Source: Chloroflexota bacterium
GTDB lineage: Bacteria; Chloroflexota; Anaerolineae; B4-G1
NCBI GenBank assembly: GCA_030596915.1
Contig: JAUVSX010000108.1
Span: 1 to 8,461, forward strand
DNA: 8,461 nt
Reading direction: 5' to 3'
The notes beneath the pieces were generated by a model. The model did no database searches. It saw only the letters and a list, made by a program, of their open reading frames with translations, and was not told the origin of the DNA. Position numbers and translations under genes: made by a program. Below, piece after piece: positions 1-6,055 of this stretch. Each line of letters opens with the position of its first letter. Position 1 is the first letter of the stretch.

Positions 1-1932
1 GAGGACTCGACAGAGTACGACGTCGAGCGCCTGACACGAGAGTTAGGGTCCACTGTCGCCAGCCTCGTCGACGGCGTGACGAAGCTGGAGATGATCGACC
101 AGTTTAGCCAGGCGGGCGAGGAAGGGCGCGGCAGGCAGGAGACAGAGAGCCTGCGCAAGATGTTCATCGCGATGGCGGAGGACGTGCGCGTCGTACTCAT
201 CAAACTCGCAGATCGCCTCCACAACATGCGAACCCTGGAGCCGTTGGCGCCCGAACGACGCGTCGAGTTTGCCAGGGAGACGATGGACATATTCGCTCCG
301 CTGGCCAACCGTCTGGGGGTCTGGCAGTGGAAGTGGGAACTCGAGGACCTCGGCCTGAAATACCTGGACTATGACTCCTTCAACGATATCGCGAAGTTCA
401 TCGAGGAGAAGCGCGCAGAACGACAGGCTATCATCGACGAGCACATCGGGGTGCTCAGCCGGAAGCTCGCTGAAGAGGGCATCCGGGCAGAGATCACGGG
501 CCGGCCGAAACACATCTACAGCATCCATGCCAAGATGAAGCGGAAGAGCGTCCCGTTCGATCAAGTCCACGATGTGAGAGCCGTGCGGGTCCTGACTGAC
601 ACCGTCCCCGACTGTTATCGCATCCTGGGAGTTGTGCACGGCCTGTGGCGCCCGATCCAAGGGGAGTTCGACGACTACATCGCGATTCCGAAGGACAACA
701 TGTACCGGAGCCTGCACACGGCTGTCATCGGGGAGGATGGCAAGACGTTTGAAGTCCAGATACGGACCTACGAGATGCATCACCTGGCAGAGTACGGAGT
801 GGCCGCGCCTTGGCGCTATAAGGAGGGCGGAAAGCGTGACGAGGCATTCGAAGCCAAGATCGCGTGGCTGCGCTCGCTGATGGACTGGCGCCAGGAGGTG
901 ACTGACGCGACCGAGTTCGTAGATACGATGAAGACGGACATCTTCCAGGATCGCGTCTACGTGTTCACGCCAAAGGGACGGATCGTCGATCTGCCGGTAG
1001 GATCGACGCCAATCGACTTCGCGTATCGTATCCACACCGAGATAGGGCACCGTAGCCGGGGCGCGCGTGTGAACGATGGGTGGACGAAGCTCGATTACGA
1101 GCTGCAGATGGGAGACCGAGTGGAAATCATCACGGGCAGGCGGGCCTCTCCCAGCCGCGATTGGCTGAACCCGTCTCTAGGTTACGTCAAGACCTCGAGG
1201 GCTCGGAGCAAGATACGGCAGTGGTTCCGCCGACAAGACAGAGGCCAGAACATCGCGCTTGGCCGGGAGATGGTGGAGCGGGAACTGAAGCGCCTGGGGA
1301 TTGACCAGCTCAGTCACGAGACCCTCGCGAAGCTCTTTGGCCACGAGAAGACCGACGACTTCCACGCGGCGGTCGGCTTCGGGGACATTCACACGACGCA
1401 GATCGCGAGCAAGATCCCGGAGACACGTCCCGCTCACGAGATGGAGGCCGAGGAGCCCACCAGGCCGCCTGTGCCCAGCGCGGCCACCACAGTTGAGGGC
1501 ATCCAGGTGCAGGGAACCGGGGGGCTGCTGACCCGCCTTGCGCGGTGCTGCACTCCCCTCCCAGGTGACGACATCATCGGATATGTGACTCGGGGCCGGG
1601 GCGTGACGATACACCGGCGCGATTGTCCAAACGTGCTTCGTGCAATGAGCGACGGCCGGCTGATCGAGGTGAGCTGGGGCGCCACGGCGCATACAGTTCC
1701 GGCGACCATCGGGATCACGGCCTACGACCGTACGGGGCTGCTGCACGACGTATCGGGTATCATCAGCGCCGAGAAGATCAGTATCACCGGATCCGCCGTC
1801 GACCTCGACCGTCTGACCAATATCAGCACGATATACATCACGGTCGGGATCAGCGACATTATGCAGCTCAGCCGAGTGCTGCGCAAGATCGAGCACCTGC
1901 CCAACGTGATTGAGGCACGCCGGTATGCCTGA
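1..1932 (+). CDS. rel: Bifunctional-type Rel/SpoT (p)ppGpp synthetase/hydrolase, 5'-truncated by window edge
   Basis: RelA/SpoT homologues make (p)ppGpp from ATP and GTP/GDP and, in bifunctional members, hydrolyse it in the stringent response. The frame is open from base 1, and its first residues (ending LVDGVTKLEM) already match the HD domain, so about 80-100 N-terminal residues lie upstream. In the 643 visible residues I see the hydrolase motif LADRLHNMRTL (about 69-79), the synthetase domain (about 160-275; GRPKHIYSI, EFDD at 222-225, YRSLHT at 235-240, EVQIRT), a TGS domain (about 318-382; FTPKGRIVDLP, IHTEIGH), a Zn-finger/RIS region with Cys516, Cys517, His538 and Cys542, and a C-terminal ACT domain (about 568-643). 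This is the full long-RSH order, with an intact HNMR hydrolase motif in the visible part. Two oddities are ExDD instead of RxKD in the synthetase domain, and Pro270 where the family normally has His (AAHW). No terminator is visible before the next promoter. The family call is very secure; bifunctionality is inferred. Confidence 0.96.
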   Translation, partial: EDSTEYDVERLTRELGSTVASLVDGVTKLEMIDQFSQAGEEGRGRQETESLRKMFIAMAEDVRVVLIKLADRLHNMRTLEPLAPERRVEFARETMDIFAPLANRLGVWQWKWELEDLGLKYLDYDSFNDIAKFIEEKRAERQAIIDEHIGVLSRKLAEEGIRAEITGRPKHIYSIHAKMKRKSVPFDQVHDVRAVRVLTDTVPDCYRILGVVHGLWRPIQGEFDDYIAIPKDNMYRSLHTAVIGEDGKTFEVQIRTYEMHHLAEYGVAAPWRYKEGGKRDEAFEAKIAWLRSLMDWRQEVTDATEFVDTMKTDIFQDRVYVFTPKGRIVDLPVGSTPIDFAYRIHTEIGHRSRGARVNDGWTKLDYELQMGDRVEIITGRRASPSRDWLNPSLGYVKTSRARSKIRQWFRRQDRGQNIALGREMVERELKRLGIDQLSHETLAKLFGHEKTDDFHAAVGFGDIHTTQIASKIPETRPAHEMEAEEPTRPPVPSAATTVEGIQVQGTGGLLTRLARCCTPLPGDDIIGYVTRGRGVTIHRRDCPNVLRAMSDGRLIEVSWGATAHTVPATIGITAYDRTGLLHDVSGIISAEKISITGSAVDLDRLTNISTIYITVGISDIMQLSRVLRKIEHLPNVIEARRYA

Positions 1933-1952
1933 TAGGCACACCCCGGACGTGT

Positions 1953-1981
1953 TTGACCATTCCCTATGACGATGGTATAAT
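1953..1981 (+). promoter_or_regulatory. Sigma70-type promoter for the threonine operon
   Basis: A TTGACC -35 box (1953-1958) and a perfect TATAAT -10 box (1976-1981) are separated by exactly 17 bases, the optimal spacing. Transcription should start near 1988-1989, just upstream of the T-box leader. The -35 box lies about 20 bases after the rel stop codon, so the operon has its own promoter even though rel points the same way. The call rests on consensus match and position. Confidence 0.88.
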
Positions 1982-2083
1982 CGCGCCAGGTAGAGCAAAG
2001 CACTGACCGGGACGAGTACCGCCCACGGCTGGCCAGAGAGAGAGGGGGTCATCGGCTGAAAGCCCCCTCGACCAGACGGGCGG

Positions 2084-2091
2084 GAAAACCA
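2084..2091 (+). promoter_or_regulatory. T-box specifier loop strand, proposed specifier ACC (Thr) at 2088-2090
   Basis: The strand reads GAAAACCA directly after the 3' arm of the helix closing the specifier loop and opposite AGTA. T-box specifiers usually sit at the end of this strand and are followed by a purine, which gives ACC + A. ACC pairs with the GGU anticodon of tRNA-Thr. Other registers would be AAC (Asn), AAA (Lys) or CCA (Pro). The operon encodes the whole hom-to-thrC branch, which favours Thr. Confidence 0.75.
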
Positions 2092-2194
2092 CCCGCGAGT
2101 GGGTCCCTGAAATCGCAGTCCGCGAGAGTATGGGGCCACGGGACGGCCCGTTACCGCCGATTATGAGTGCGCCGACAGGGACATCTGTCGGTAG

Positions 2195-2212
2195 AACTTG
2201 GGTGGAACCACG
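2195..2212 (+). promoter_or_regulatory. T-box antiterminator conserved strand
   Basis: AACTTGGGTGGAACCACG is a close match to the conserved T-box sequence. The UGG-A-ACC core is the bulge that pairs with the tRNA acceptor end: UGGN pairs with NCCA. The variable base is A, which predicts U as the discriminator base of the cognate tRNA. The GGG before the core can pair with the C-run of the terminator 5' arm, giving the two mutually exclusive structures typical of this class. Confidence 0.93.
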
Positions 2213-2218
2213 TGGGAG

Positions 2219-2248
2219 ACCCCCGCGCCCCAGGGTGCGGGGGTTTTT
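2219..2248 (+). terminator. Rho-independent terminator of the T-box leader
   Basis: ACCCCCGC (2219-2226) pairs perfectly with GCGGGGGT (2237-2244) around a 10-base loop, and the 3' arm runs into TTTTT (2244-2248). It lies directly downstream of the T-box antiterminator and upstream of the hom ribosome binding site, as expected for a conditional terminator. It may also end read-through transcripts from rel, which has no terminator of its own in view. Confidence 0.93.
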
Positions 2249-2260
2249 GCGTAGGTGGGG

Positions 2261-2267
2261 AAGGAGG
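2261..2267 (+). promoter_or_regulatory. Ribosome binding site of hom
   Basis: AAGGAGG ends four bases before the ATG at 2272. It decides the start: an upstream in-frame ATG at 2167 would require translating stem III, the antiterminator and the terminator, and gives residues unlike any homoserine dehydrogenase. Confidence 0.85.
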
Positions 2268-2271
2268 ACCA

Positions 2272-3342
2272 ATGCAGGGCAGGCGGCGAGAGCTGATACT
2301 ACTCGGCCTGGGCAACGTAGGCCGCGAACTGCTAAGGCAGATCCTGCAGACCCGGGAAGCGGTGAAGCATCGCGATGGACTCCGGCTCGTGCCGACCGCC
2401 GTAGCCGATGTCAGCGGCGCGCTGGTCGAACTGGAGGGCTTGCCAGAGGGCACGCTGCGCCGGGCATTGGCAGTCACGAGCAGCGGCGGAATACTTGAGA
2501 GCCTCCCGGACGCGCACGAACTCGACGGAGTCCGCGCGGCGATCCGCCCAGGAGCGATCGTGGCTGACCTGACCGCCTCCCCAGAGACAGGGCCAACACT
2601 GCGGGCCGCACTGGAGAACAAGTGCGGCATCGTTCTGGCCAACAAACACCCTGTGGCCGGTCCGTGGCGTGAGGCTCAGTCGTTCTATGGTTCCCCGCAC
2701 GTTCGCTACGAGGTCACCGTCGGGGCCGGACTGCCGGTCATCTCGACATTGCAGGTCCTGGTGGACACTGGCGACCGGATCACGGAGATCGAAGGGTGCC
2801 TGAGCGGCACGTTGGGGTACCTGTGCTCCGAGCTGGAGCGGGGCAACCCGTTCTCCGCGGCCGTCGAGGAAGCCCGAGCTTTGGGATATGCCGAGCCCGA
2901 CCCTCGTGAGGACCTCAGGGGCCGGGACGTGGCCCGCAAGGCCCTCATCATGGCGCGCACGGCGGGTTGGCCACTGGATAGCGCCGATCTTACGGTGGAG
3001 CCTCTGTATCCTGAGGAACTGGCGTCCGTTCCCATTGACGCATTCTTGGCCGCCTCCCCCGCGCAGGATGGCCTGTACCGTCGCCGATTTGCGGAGGCTC
3101 TCGACCGAGGAGAGACGTTGCGCTACGTCGCTCGTGTCGGGCCTAAGGGCGGCTCGGTGGGACTCGTAGCCGTGAAGCGGGAAAGCTCTCTTGGCACGCT
3201 GCGAGGTCCGGGCAACTATGTCGCGTTCTGGACCGAACGATACGCCGAGATCCCGTTGGCCATCGCCGGGCCTGGCGCCGGGCCGCAGGTTACAGCAGCG
3301 GGCGTGCTCGGTGACATTATCAGGATAAGTCGCGAGACGTAG
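2272..3342 (+). CDS. hom: Homoserine dehydrogenase (short form, no ACT domain)
   Basis: It reduces L-aspartate semialdehyde to L-homoserine with NAD(P)H in the cytoplasm, the branch step towards threonine and methionine. The protein has 356 residues. It has a nucleotide-binding GLGNVG (12-17) after a beta strand, NKHPVAG with Lys125, and the family signature around GCLSGTLGY followed by EPDPREDLRGRDVARK. Within that signature Glu208, Asp219 and Lys223 match the catalytic residues described for yeast HSD, even in numbering. The C-terminal GPGAGPQVTAAGVLGDIIRI is typical of the family. There is no C-terminal ACT domain, so no built-in threonine sensor is visible; control may lie in the T-box and the aspartokinase. 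The DPREDL..DVARK form is the ThrA/yeast type. It is the first gene after the T-box, and its last 42 bases are copy 1 of a 51-bp tandem repeat. The start at 2272 rests on the AAGGAGG site. Confidence 0.96.
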   Translation: MQGRRRELILLGLGNVGRELLRQILQTREAVKHRDGLRLVPTAVADVSGALVELEGLPEGTLRRALAVTSSGGILESLPDAHELDGVRAAIRPGAIVADLTASPETGPTLRAALENKCGIVLANKHPVAGPWREAQSFYGSPHVRYEVTVGAGLPVISTLQVLVDTGDRITEIEGCLSGTLGYLCSELERGNPFSAAVEEARALGYAEPDPREDLRGRDVARKALIMARTAGWPLDSADLTVEPLYPEELASVPIDAFLAASPAQDGLYRRRFAEALDRGETLRYVARVGPKGGSVGLVAVKRESSLGTLRGPGNYVAFWTERYAEIPLAIAGPGAGPQVTAAGVLGDIIRISRET

Positions 3343-3466
3343 GGTGCCGACGGCGTACTCGCCGACATAATCAGGATGTGTCGCGAGACGTAAGCTGGCG
3401 GCGGCGTACCCGCCGACATAATCAGGATGTGTCGCGAGACATAAGCTGGCAGCGGCGTATCCGCCG
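3301..3466 (+). repeat. 51-bp tandem repeat, 3 full copies plus a 13-bp partial, starting inside hom
   Basis: Units start at 3301, 3352, 3403 and 3454, a period of exactly 51 bases. Copies 2 and 3 differ at 3 of 51 positions; copies 1 and 2 differ at 10. Copy 1 encodes the hom C-terminus GVLGDIIRISRET plus its TAG stop. Copies 2 and 3 would encode GVLADIIRMCRET and GVPADIIRMCRET, each followed by TAA in the same frame. Copies 2 and 3 contain a short inverted repeat, CGACA with TGTCG, and copy 3 also has TGTC-GCGA-GACA, so weak hairpins in RNA are possible. The rest of the hom-lysC gap (3467-3597) holds only degenerate GGCGTA-like sequence and the lysC ribosome binding site; I see no promoter or terminator there. 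Confidence 0.93.
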
Positions 3467-3582
3467 CGGCGTACGCGCTGCCGTTGCCCTGGTCACTGGC
3501 GTGCCGAGACCGCCGCAATCAGTCTGTGAACAAGAGAACTCGGCGCCCGAAGGCACGGCAATGGACCGCACCGTTGGCCGAT

Positions 3583-3591
3583 AGAAGGAGG
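3583..3591 (+). promoter_or_regulatory. Ribosome binding site of the aspartokinase gene
   Basis: AGAAGGAGG lies six bases before the ATG at 3598. It sets the start there rather than at the in-frame ATG at 3484, which would add 38 basic residues not seen in aspartokinases; the family begins just before the KFGGTS motif. Confidence 0.88.
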
Positions 3592-3597
3592 ACGGGG

Positions 3598-5013
3598 ATG
3601 AGCACGGTAACGATGAAGTTCGGGGGGACGTCGGTGGGCAGCGTGGAGGCGCTGTCGCAGGCGGCGAGCATCGTTGAAGAAAACGCGGAGAAGTGGGACC
3701 GCCTGGTCGTCGTTGTCTCGGCGATGAGTGGCATCACCGATGCGCTCATCCGCGGGGCCCGCACCGCTGCAGCCGGGGACGACCAGACGTATCGCTCAAT
3801 CGTTTCCGAGCTGCGCATCCGTCACTATCGGGTAGTGGACGGGCTACTGACGTCCGACGGCGAGCGAGCGGACCTCCTGGCGATGATTGACGGCGCGCTC
3901 GACGAGTACGCAGCTTTCTGCCACAGCGTATACGTCCTGGGCGAGACCACATCCAGGGCAATGGACACGATCAGCTCGATGGGCGAACGGATCAATGCGC
4001 GCCTGATGGCAGCGCTCTTGCGCCGGCGGGGGCTTCGCAGCGAGGCTGTCGATGCCACCGAACTCATCGTCACCGACAATACATTCCAGAACGCCGTTCC
4101 CCTGATGGATGCAACCCGCCAGCGCGTCGAGGCTCGCATTGGCCCGATGCTCGACCAGTCCATCATTCCGGTGGTGACCGGATTTATGGGCGCCACGGAG
4201 GAGGGAATCACGACCACCTTGGGCAGGGGAGGCAGCGACTATAGCGCGGCGATCCTGGGCTCGTGCGTGGCTAGCGACGAGGTGTGGACTTGGACCGATG
4301 TGGATGGCGTACTGACTGCTGATCCTCGGCTGGTTGTCGACGCCCGCGTGATCCCCGTTCTCTCGTACAGCGAGGTCAGCGAGCTGGCCTACTTCGGCGC
4401 CAAGGTGCTGCACCCGAGGACTTTGAGGCCGCTGATCGAGCGTGGAATCCCGCTCTGGGTCAAGAACACGTTCAACCCCACGGTCCCGGGCACCTGCATC
4501 GTTGGGGAACCGGAAAGCGTTCCGGGGACCATCAAGGCGGTGACCGCCATCCGGGGGCTGAGTATGGTGACGATTGAGGGCCGCGGTATGATCGGTGTGC
4601 CGGGTATCGCTGCCCGCACCTTCGCCGCCGTGGCCAGCCAGGGCGCTAGCGTCCTGATGATCGTCCAGGCATCTTCGGAGCAGTCCATCTGTCTCATCAT
4701 CCCGACAGAGATGGCGGAACCGGTCATGGCGGCAGTGGAGGAAGAACTCGCACTGGAACTTGCGAGAAGAGACGTGGACCGGGTCTGGGCGATGGACGAC
4801 ATCGTCATCGTCTCAGCGGTTGGCTGGGGCATACGGGGCACGCCTGGGGTTGCGGCCCGGGTGTTCGGGGCCCTGAGCGACGACGACATCAACGTCATCG
4901 CCATCGCCCAAGGCTCCTCCGAGTGCAGCATCTCACTGCTGGTGGCGGCCGGCGATGCCGCAGCCGCGGTGCAGCAAATCCACAGCGAGGTGATTATCAA
5001 TGGGACAACCTAG
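3598..5013 (+). CDS. lysC: Aspartate kinase (monofunctional, ThrA-like)
   Basis: It phosphorylates L-aspartate with ATP to give 4-aspartyl phosphate, the committed step to threonine, methionine and lysine. The 471-residue protein has the N-terminal nucleotide motif KFGGTSVGS (7-15), VVVSAMSG, SMGERINARL, LGRGGSDYSA (208-217), WTDVDGVLTADPR, and SYSEVSELAYFGAKVLHPRT. Two ACT-like units follow from about residue 325, with GVPGIAARTFAAV...VQASSEQSI and GTPGVAARVFGAL...IAQGSSECSI. The whole, including a C-terminus just after the second ACT unit, most resembles the kinase half of bifunctional ThrA, so threonine feedback is a fair guess. The ACT domains show that some amino-acid control exists but not which ligand. 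It starts 255 bases after hom and overlaps asd by 14 bases. The symbol lysC is the conventional name for a monofunctional kinase; thrA-type would describe its lineage better. Confidence 0.95.
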   Translation: MSTVTMKFGGTSVGSVEALSQAASIVEENAEKWDRLVVVVSAMSGITDALIRGARTAAAGDDQTYRSIVSELRIRHYRVVDGLLTSDGERADLLAMIDGALDEYAAFCHSVYVLGETTSRAMDTISSMGERINARLMAALLRRRGLRSEAVDATELIVTDNTFQNAVPLMDATRQRVEARIGPMLDQSIIPVVTGFMGATEEGITTTLGRGGSDYSAAILGSCVASDEVWTWTDVDGVLTADPRLVVDARVIPVLSYSEVSELAYFGAKVLHPRTLRPLIERGIPLWVKNTFNPTVPGTCIVGEPESVPGTIKAVTAIRGLSMVTIEGRGMIGVPGIAARTFAAVASQGASVLMIVQASSEQSICLIIPTEMAEPVMAAVEEELALELARRDVDRVWAMDDIVIVSAVGWGIRGTPGVAARVFGALSDDDINVIAIAQGSSECSISLLVAAGDAAAAVQQIHSEVIINGTT

Positions 5014-6055
5014 GATACCCGTGGCGATCCTGGGAGCGACGGGCGCAGTCGGACAGCGTTTCGTGCAGCTCCTGGCCGACCATCCCTGGTTTGAGATCGT
5101 CACCGTGGCCGCCTCCGAGCGCAGCGCCGGTCGCACGTACGCCGACGCCTGCAACTGGGTCATCTCAGGCGATCCCCCGGCTGCGATCGGACAGCTCACG
5201 GTGGACTCGCTCGAGCCGACAGTCGATGGGCGCATCGTCTTCTCGGCGCTGCCGTCGTCCGTGGCGCGGGAGGTCGAGCCACTCTTCGCGAGGGCCGGCT
5301 ATGCGGTATGCTCGAACGCGTCGGCCTTCCGCGAGGAGCCGGATGTGCCGCTGGTCATACCTGAGCTTAACGCCGACCATCTCGCATTGATCGAGCGCCA
5401 GCGTTCGCTGCGCGGTTGGAGGGGCTTCATCATCACCAGCCCAAACTGCACGACGACGGGAATCGCGATCCCGCTCAAGCCTCTGGATGAGGCTTTCGGG
5501 CTGCGACAGGTGTTCGCCGTCTCGATGCAGGCCATCTCCGGGGCTGGTTACCCCGGCGTGGCGTCGCTCGACATCCTGAACAACGTCATCCCTTACATCG
5601 GTGGCGAGGAGGAGAAGCTAGAACGCGAGACGCGCCTCCTGCTGGGAGAGGTGAGGGATGGTGAGCGCATCGGGGCGGACATCACCATCAGCGCCCAGAC
5701 CAACCGGGTGCCGGTCTTGGATGGCCACACTGTCTGCCTTTCCCTGGGCTTCGACCGCGCGCCAAGCGTAGACGAGGCGATTGGGGCGCTGGCTGGCTTC
5801 CGCGGCCAGCCCGCCGCGGCCGGACTGCCGAGCTCACCGGCGCGCATCCTCATCGTGCGCTCGGAGCCGGACCGCCCGCAGCCGCGACGGGATCGAGACG
5901 CAGAAGGAGGGATGGCAGTGAGCGTCGGCCGCGTACGCCCGTGCCCGCTGCTGGACCTGCGCCTGGTCAGCGTTTCTCACAACACACTGCGCGGTGCTGC
6001 TGGCGGTTCGATCCTCAATGCTGAACTGCTGGTTGCAGAGGGGTATGTGCGATGA
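5000..6055 (+). CDS. asd: Aspartate-semialdehyde dehydrogenase (archaeal/fungal type)
   Basis: It reduces 4-aspartyl phosphate to aspartate semialdehyde with NADPH, between the aspartokinase and HSD steps. The 351 residues begin with the dinucleotide-binding GATGAVGQRF (12-21). The catalytic cysteine is Cys150 in SPNCTTTG. QAISGAGYPG, an acidic EEEKLERET stretch and VPVLDGHT with His243 follow; the C-terminal DRPQPRRDRD, GRVRPCP and SHNTLRGAAGGSILNAELL are also typical. This pattern is that of the archaeal/fungal ASADH branch rather than the E. coli branch. The ATG at 5000 lies five bases after GAGGTGAT (4987-4994), a strong ribosome binding site inside the aspartokinase gene. The 14-base overlap suggests translational coupling, so the two consecutive enzymes are made together. 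Its stop overlaps the next start as ATGA. No missing residues are evident. Confidence 0.96.
   Translation: MGQPRIPVAILGATGAVGQRFVQLLADHPWFEIVTVAASERSAGRTYADACNWVISGDPPAAIGQLTVDSLEPTVDGRIVFSALPSSVAREVEPLFARAGYAVCSNASAFREEPDVPLVIPELNADHLALIERQRSLRGWRGFIITSPNCTTTGIAIPLKPLDEAFGLRQVFAVSMQAISGAGYPGVASLDILNNVIPYIGGEEEKLERETRLLLGEVRDGERIGADITISAQTNRVPVLDGHTVCLSLGFDRAPSVDEAIGALAGFRGQPAAAGLPSSPARILIVRSEPDRPQPRRDRDAEGGMAVSVGRVRPCPLLDLRLVSVSHNTLRGAAGGSILNAELLVAEGYVR

Larger units (their letters stand above)
1988..2248 (+). promoter_or_regulatory. T-box riboswitch leader, probably threonine-specific
   Basis: T-box leaders bind a cognate tRNA and let transcription continue only when that tRNA is uncharged. 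The expected parts occur in order. Stem I has AGTA (2015-2018, loop-E strand), helix 2019-2024 with 2078-2083, helix 2029-2032 with 2072-2075, the AGAGAG motif (2035-2040), and a distal hairpin 2042-2048 with 2063-2069. The specifier loop strand follows at 2084-2091. A perfect 7-bp hairpin, 2172-2178 with 2185-2191, fits stem III. The conserved antiterminator strand GGGTGGAACCACG ends at 2212, and a Rho-independent terminator follows at 2219-2248. Hom begins 24 bases after the terminator. The T-box class is nearly certain. Threonine specificity rests on the specifier register and the operon content. Pairings were found by eye and not folded by program. Confidence 0.95.

Noticed and set aside
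43..1050. 335-residue open frame on the minus strand opposite rel
   Set aside because: It lies entirely opposite a strongly conserved enzyme, has no recognisable motif, and is typical of antisense open frames in GC-rich coding DNA.
2084..2091. Lys (AAA) or Asn (AAC) specifier instead of Thr (ACC)
   Set aside because: The position next to the closing A and the hom-to-thrC gene content fit ACC better; the alternatives are kept as a caveat because the register was read by eye.
1177..2139. 320-residue open frame on the minus strand across the end of rel and the T-box leader
   Set aside because: It crosses a coding region, a promoter and a structured leader, and its translation looks like low-complexity shadow sequence.
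1988..2248. Lysine or SAM riboswitch, given the aspartokinase and homoserine genes
   Set aside because: The GGGTGGAACCACG strand, AGAGAG and AGTA motifs are diagnostic of a T-box and are not features of the lysine or SAM riboswitches.
2167..2271. Longer hom start at 2167
   Set aside because: It would place the stem III hairpin, the antiterminator and the terminator inside the coding region, and no HSD-like residues precede 2272. The strong AAGGAGG is just before 2272.
3301..3466. CRISPR array
   Set aside because: The units are contiguous with no unique spacers, and the first unit is coding sequence of hom.
3561..3584. Seven-codon open frame MDRTVGR just before the aspartokinase gene as a leader peptide
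   Set aside because: It has no run of regulatory codons, a weak ribosome binding site and no attenuator hairpins after it; probably chance.
3378..3584. Small repeat-containing protein read from the tandem repeat (+ strand, other frame), or its minus-strand counterpart at 3216-3518
   Set aside because: Open frames across a 51-bp repeat arise automatically because the period is a multiple of three; no ribosome binding site or conserved content is seen.
3484..3597. Longer aspartokinase start at 3484
   Set aside because: The added 38 residues are basic and unlike the family; AGAAGGAGG fits the ATG at 3598.
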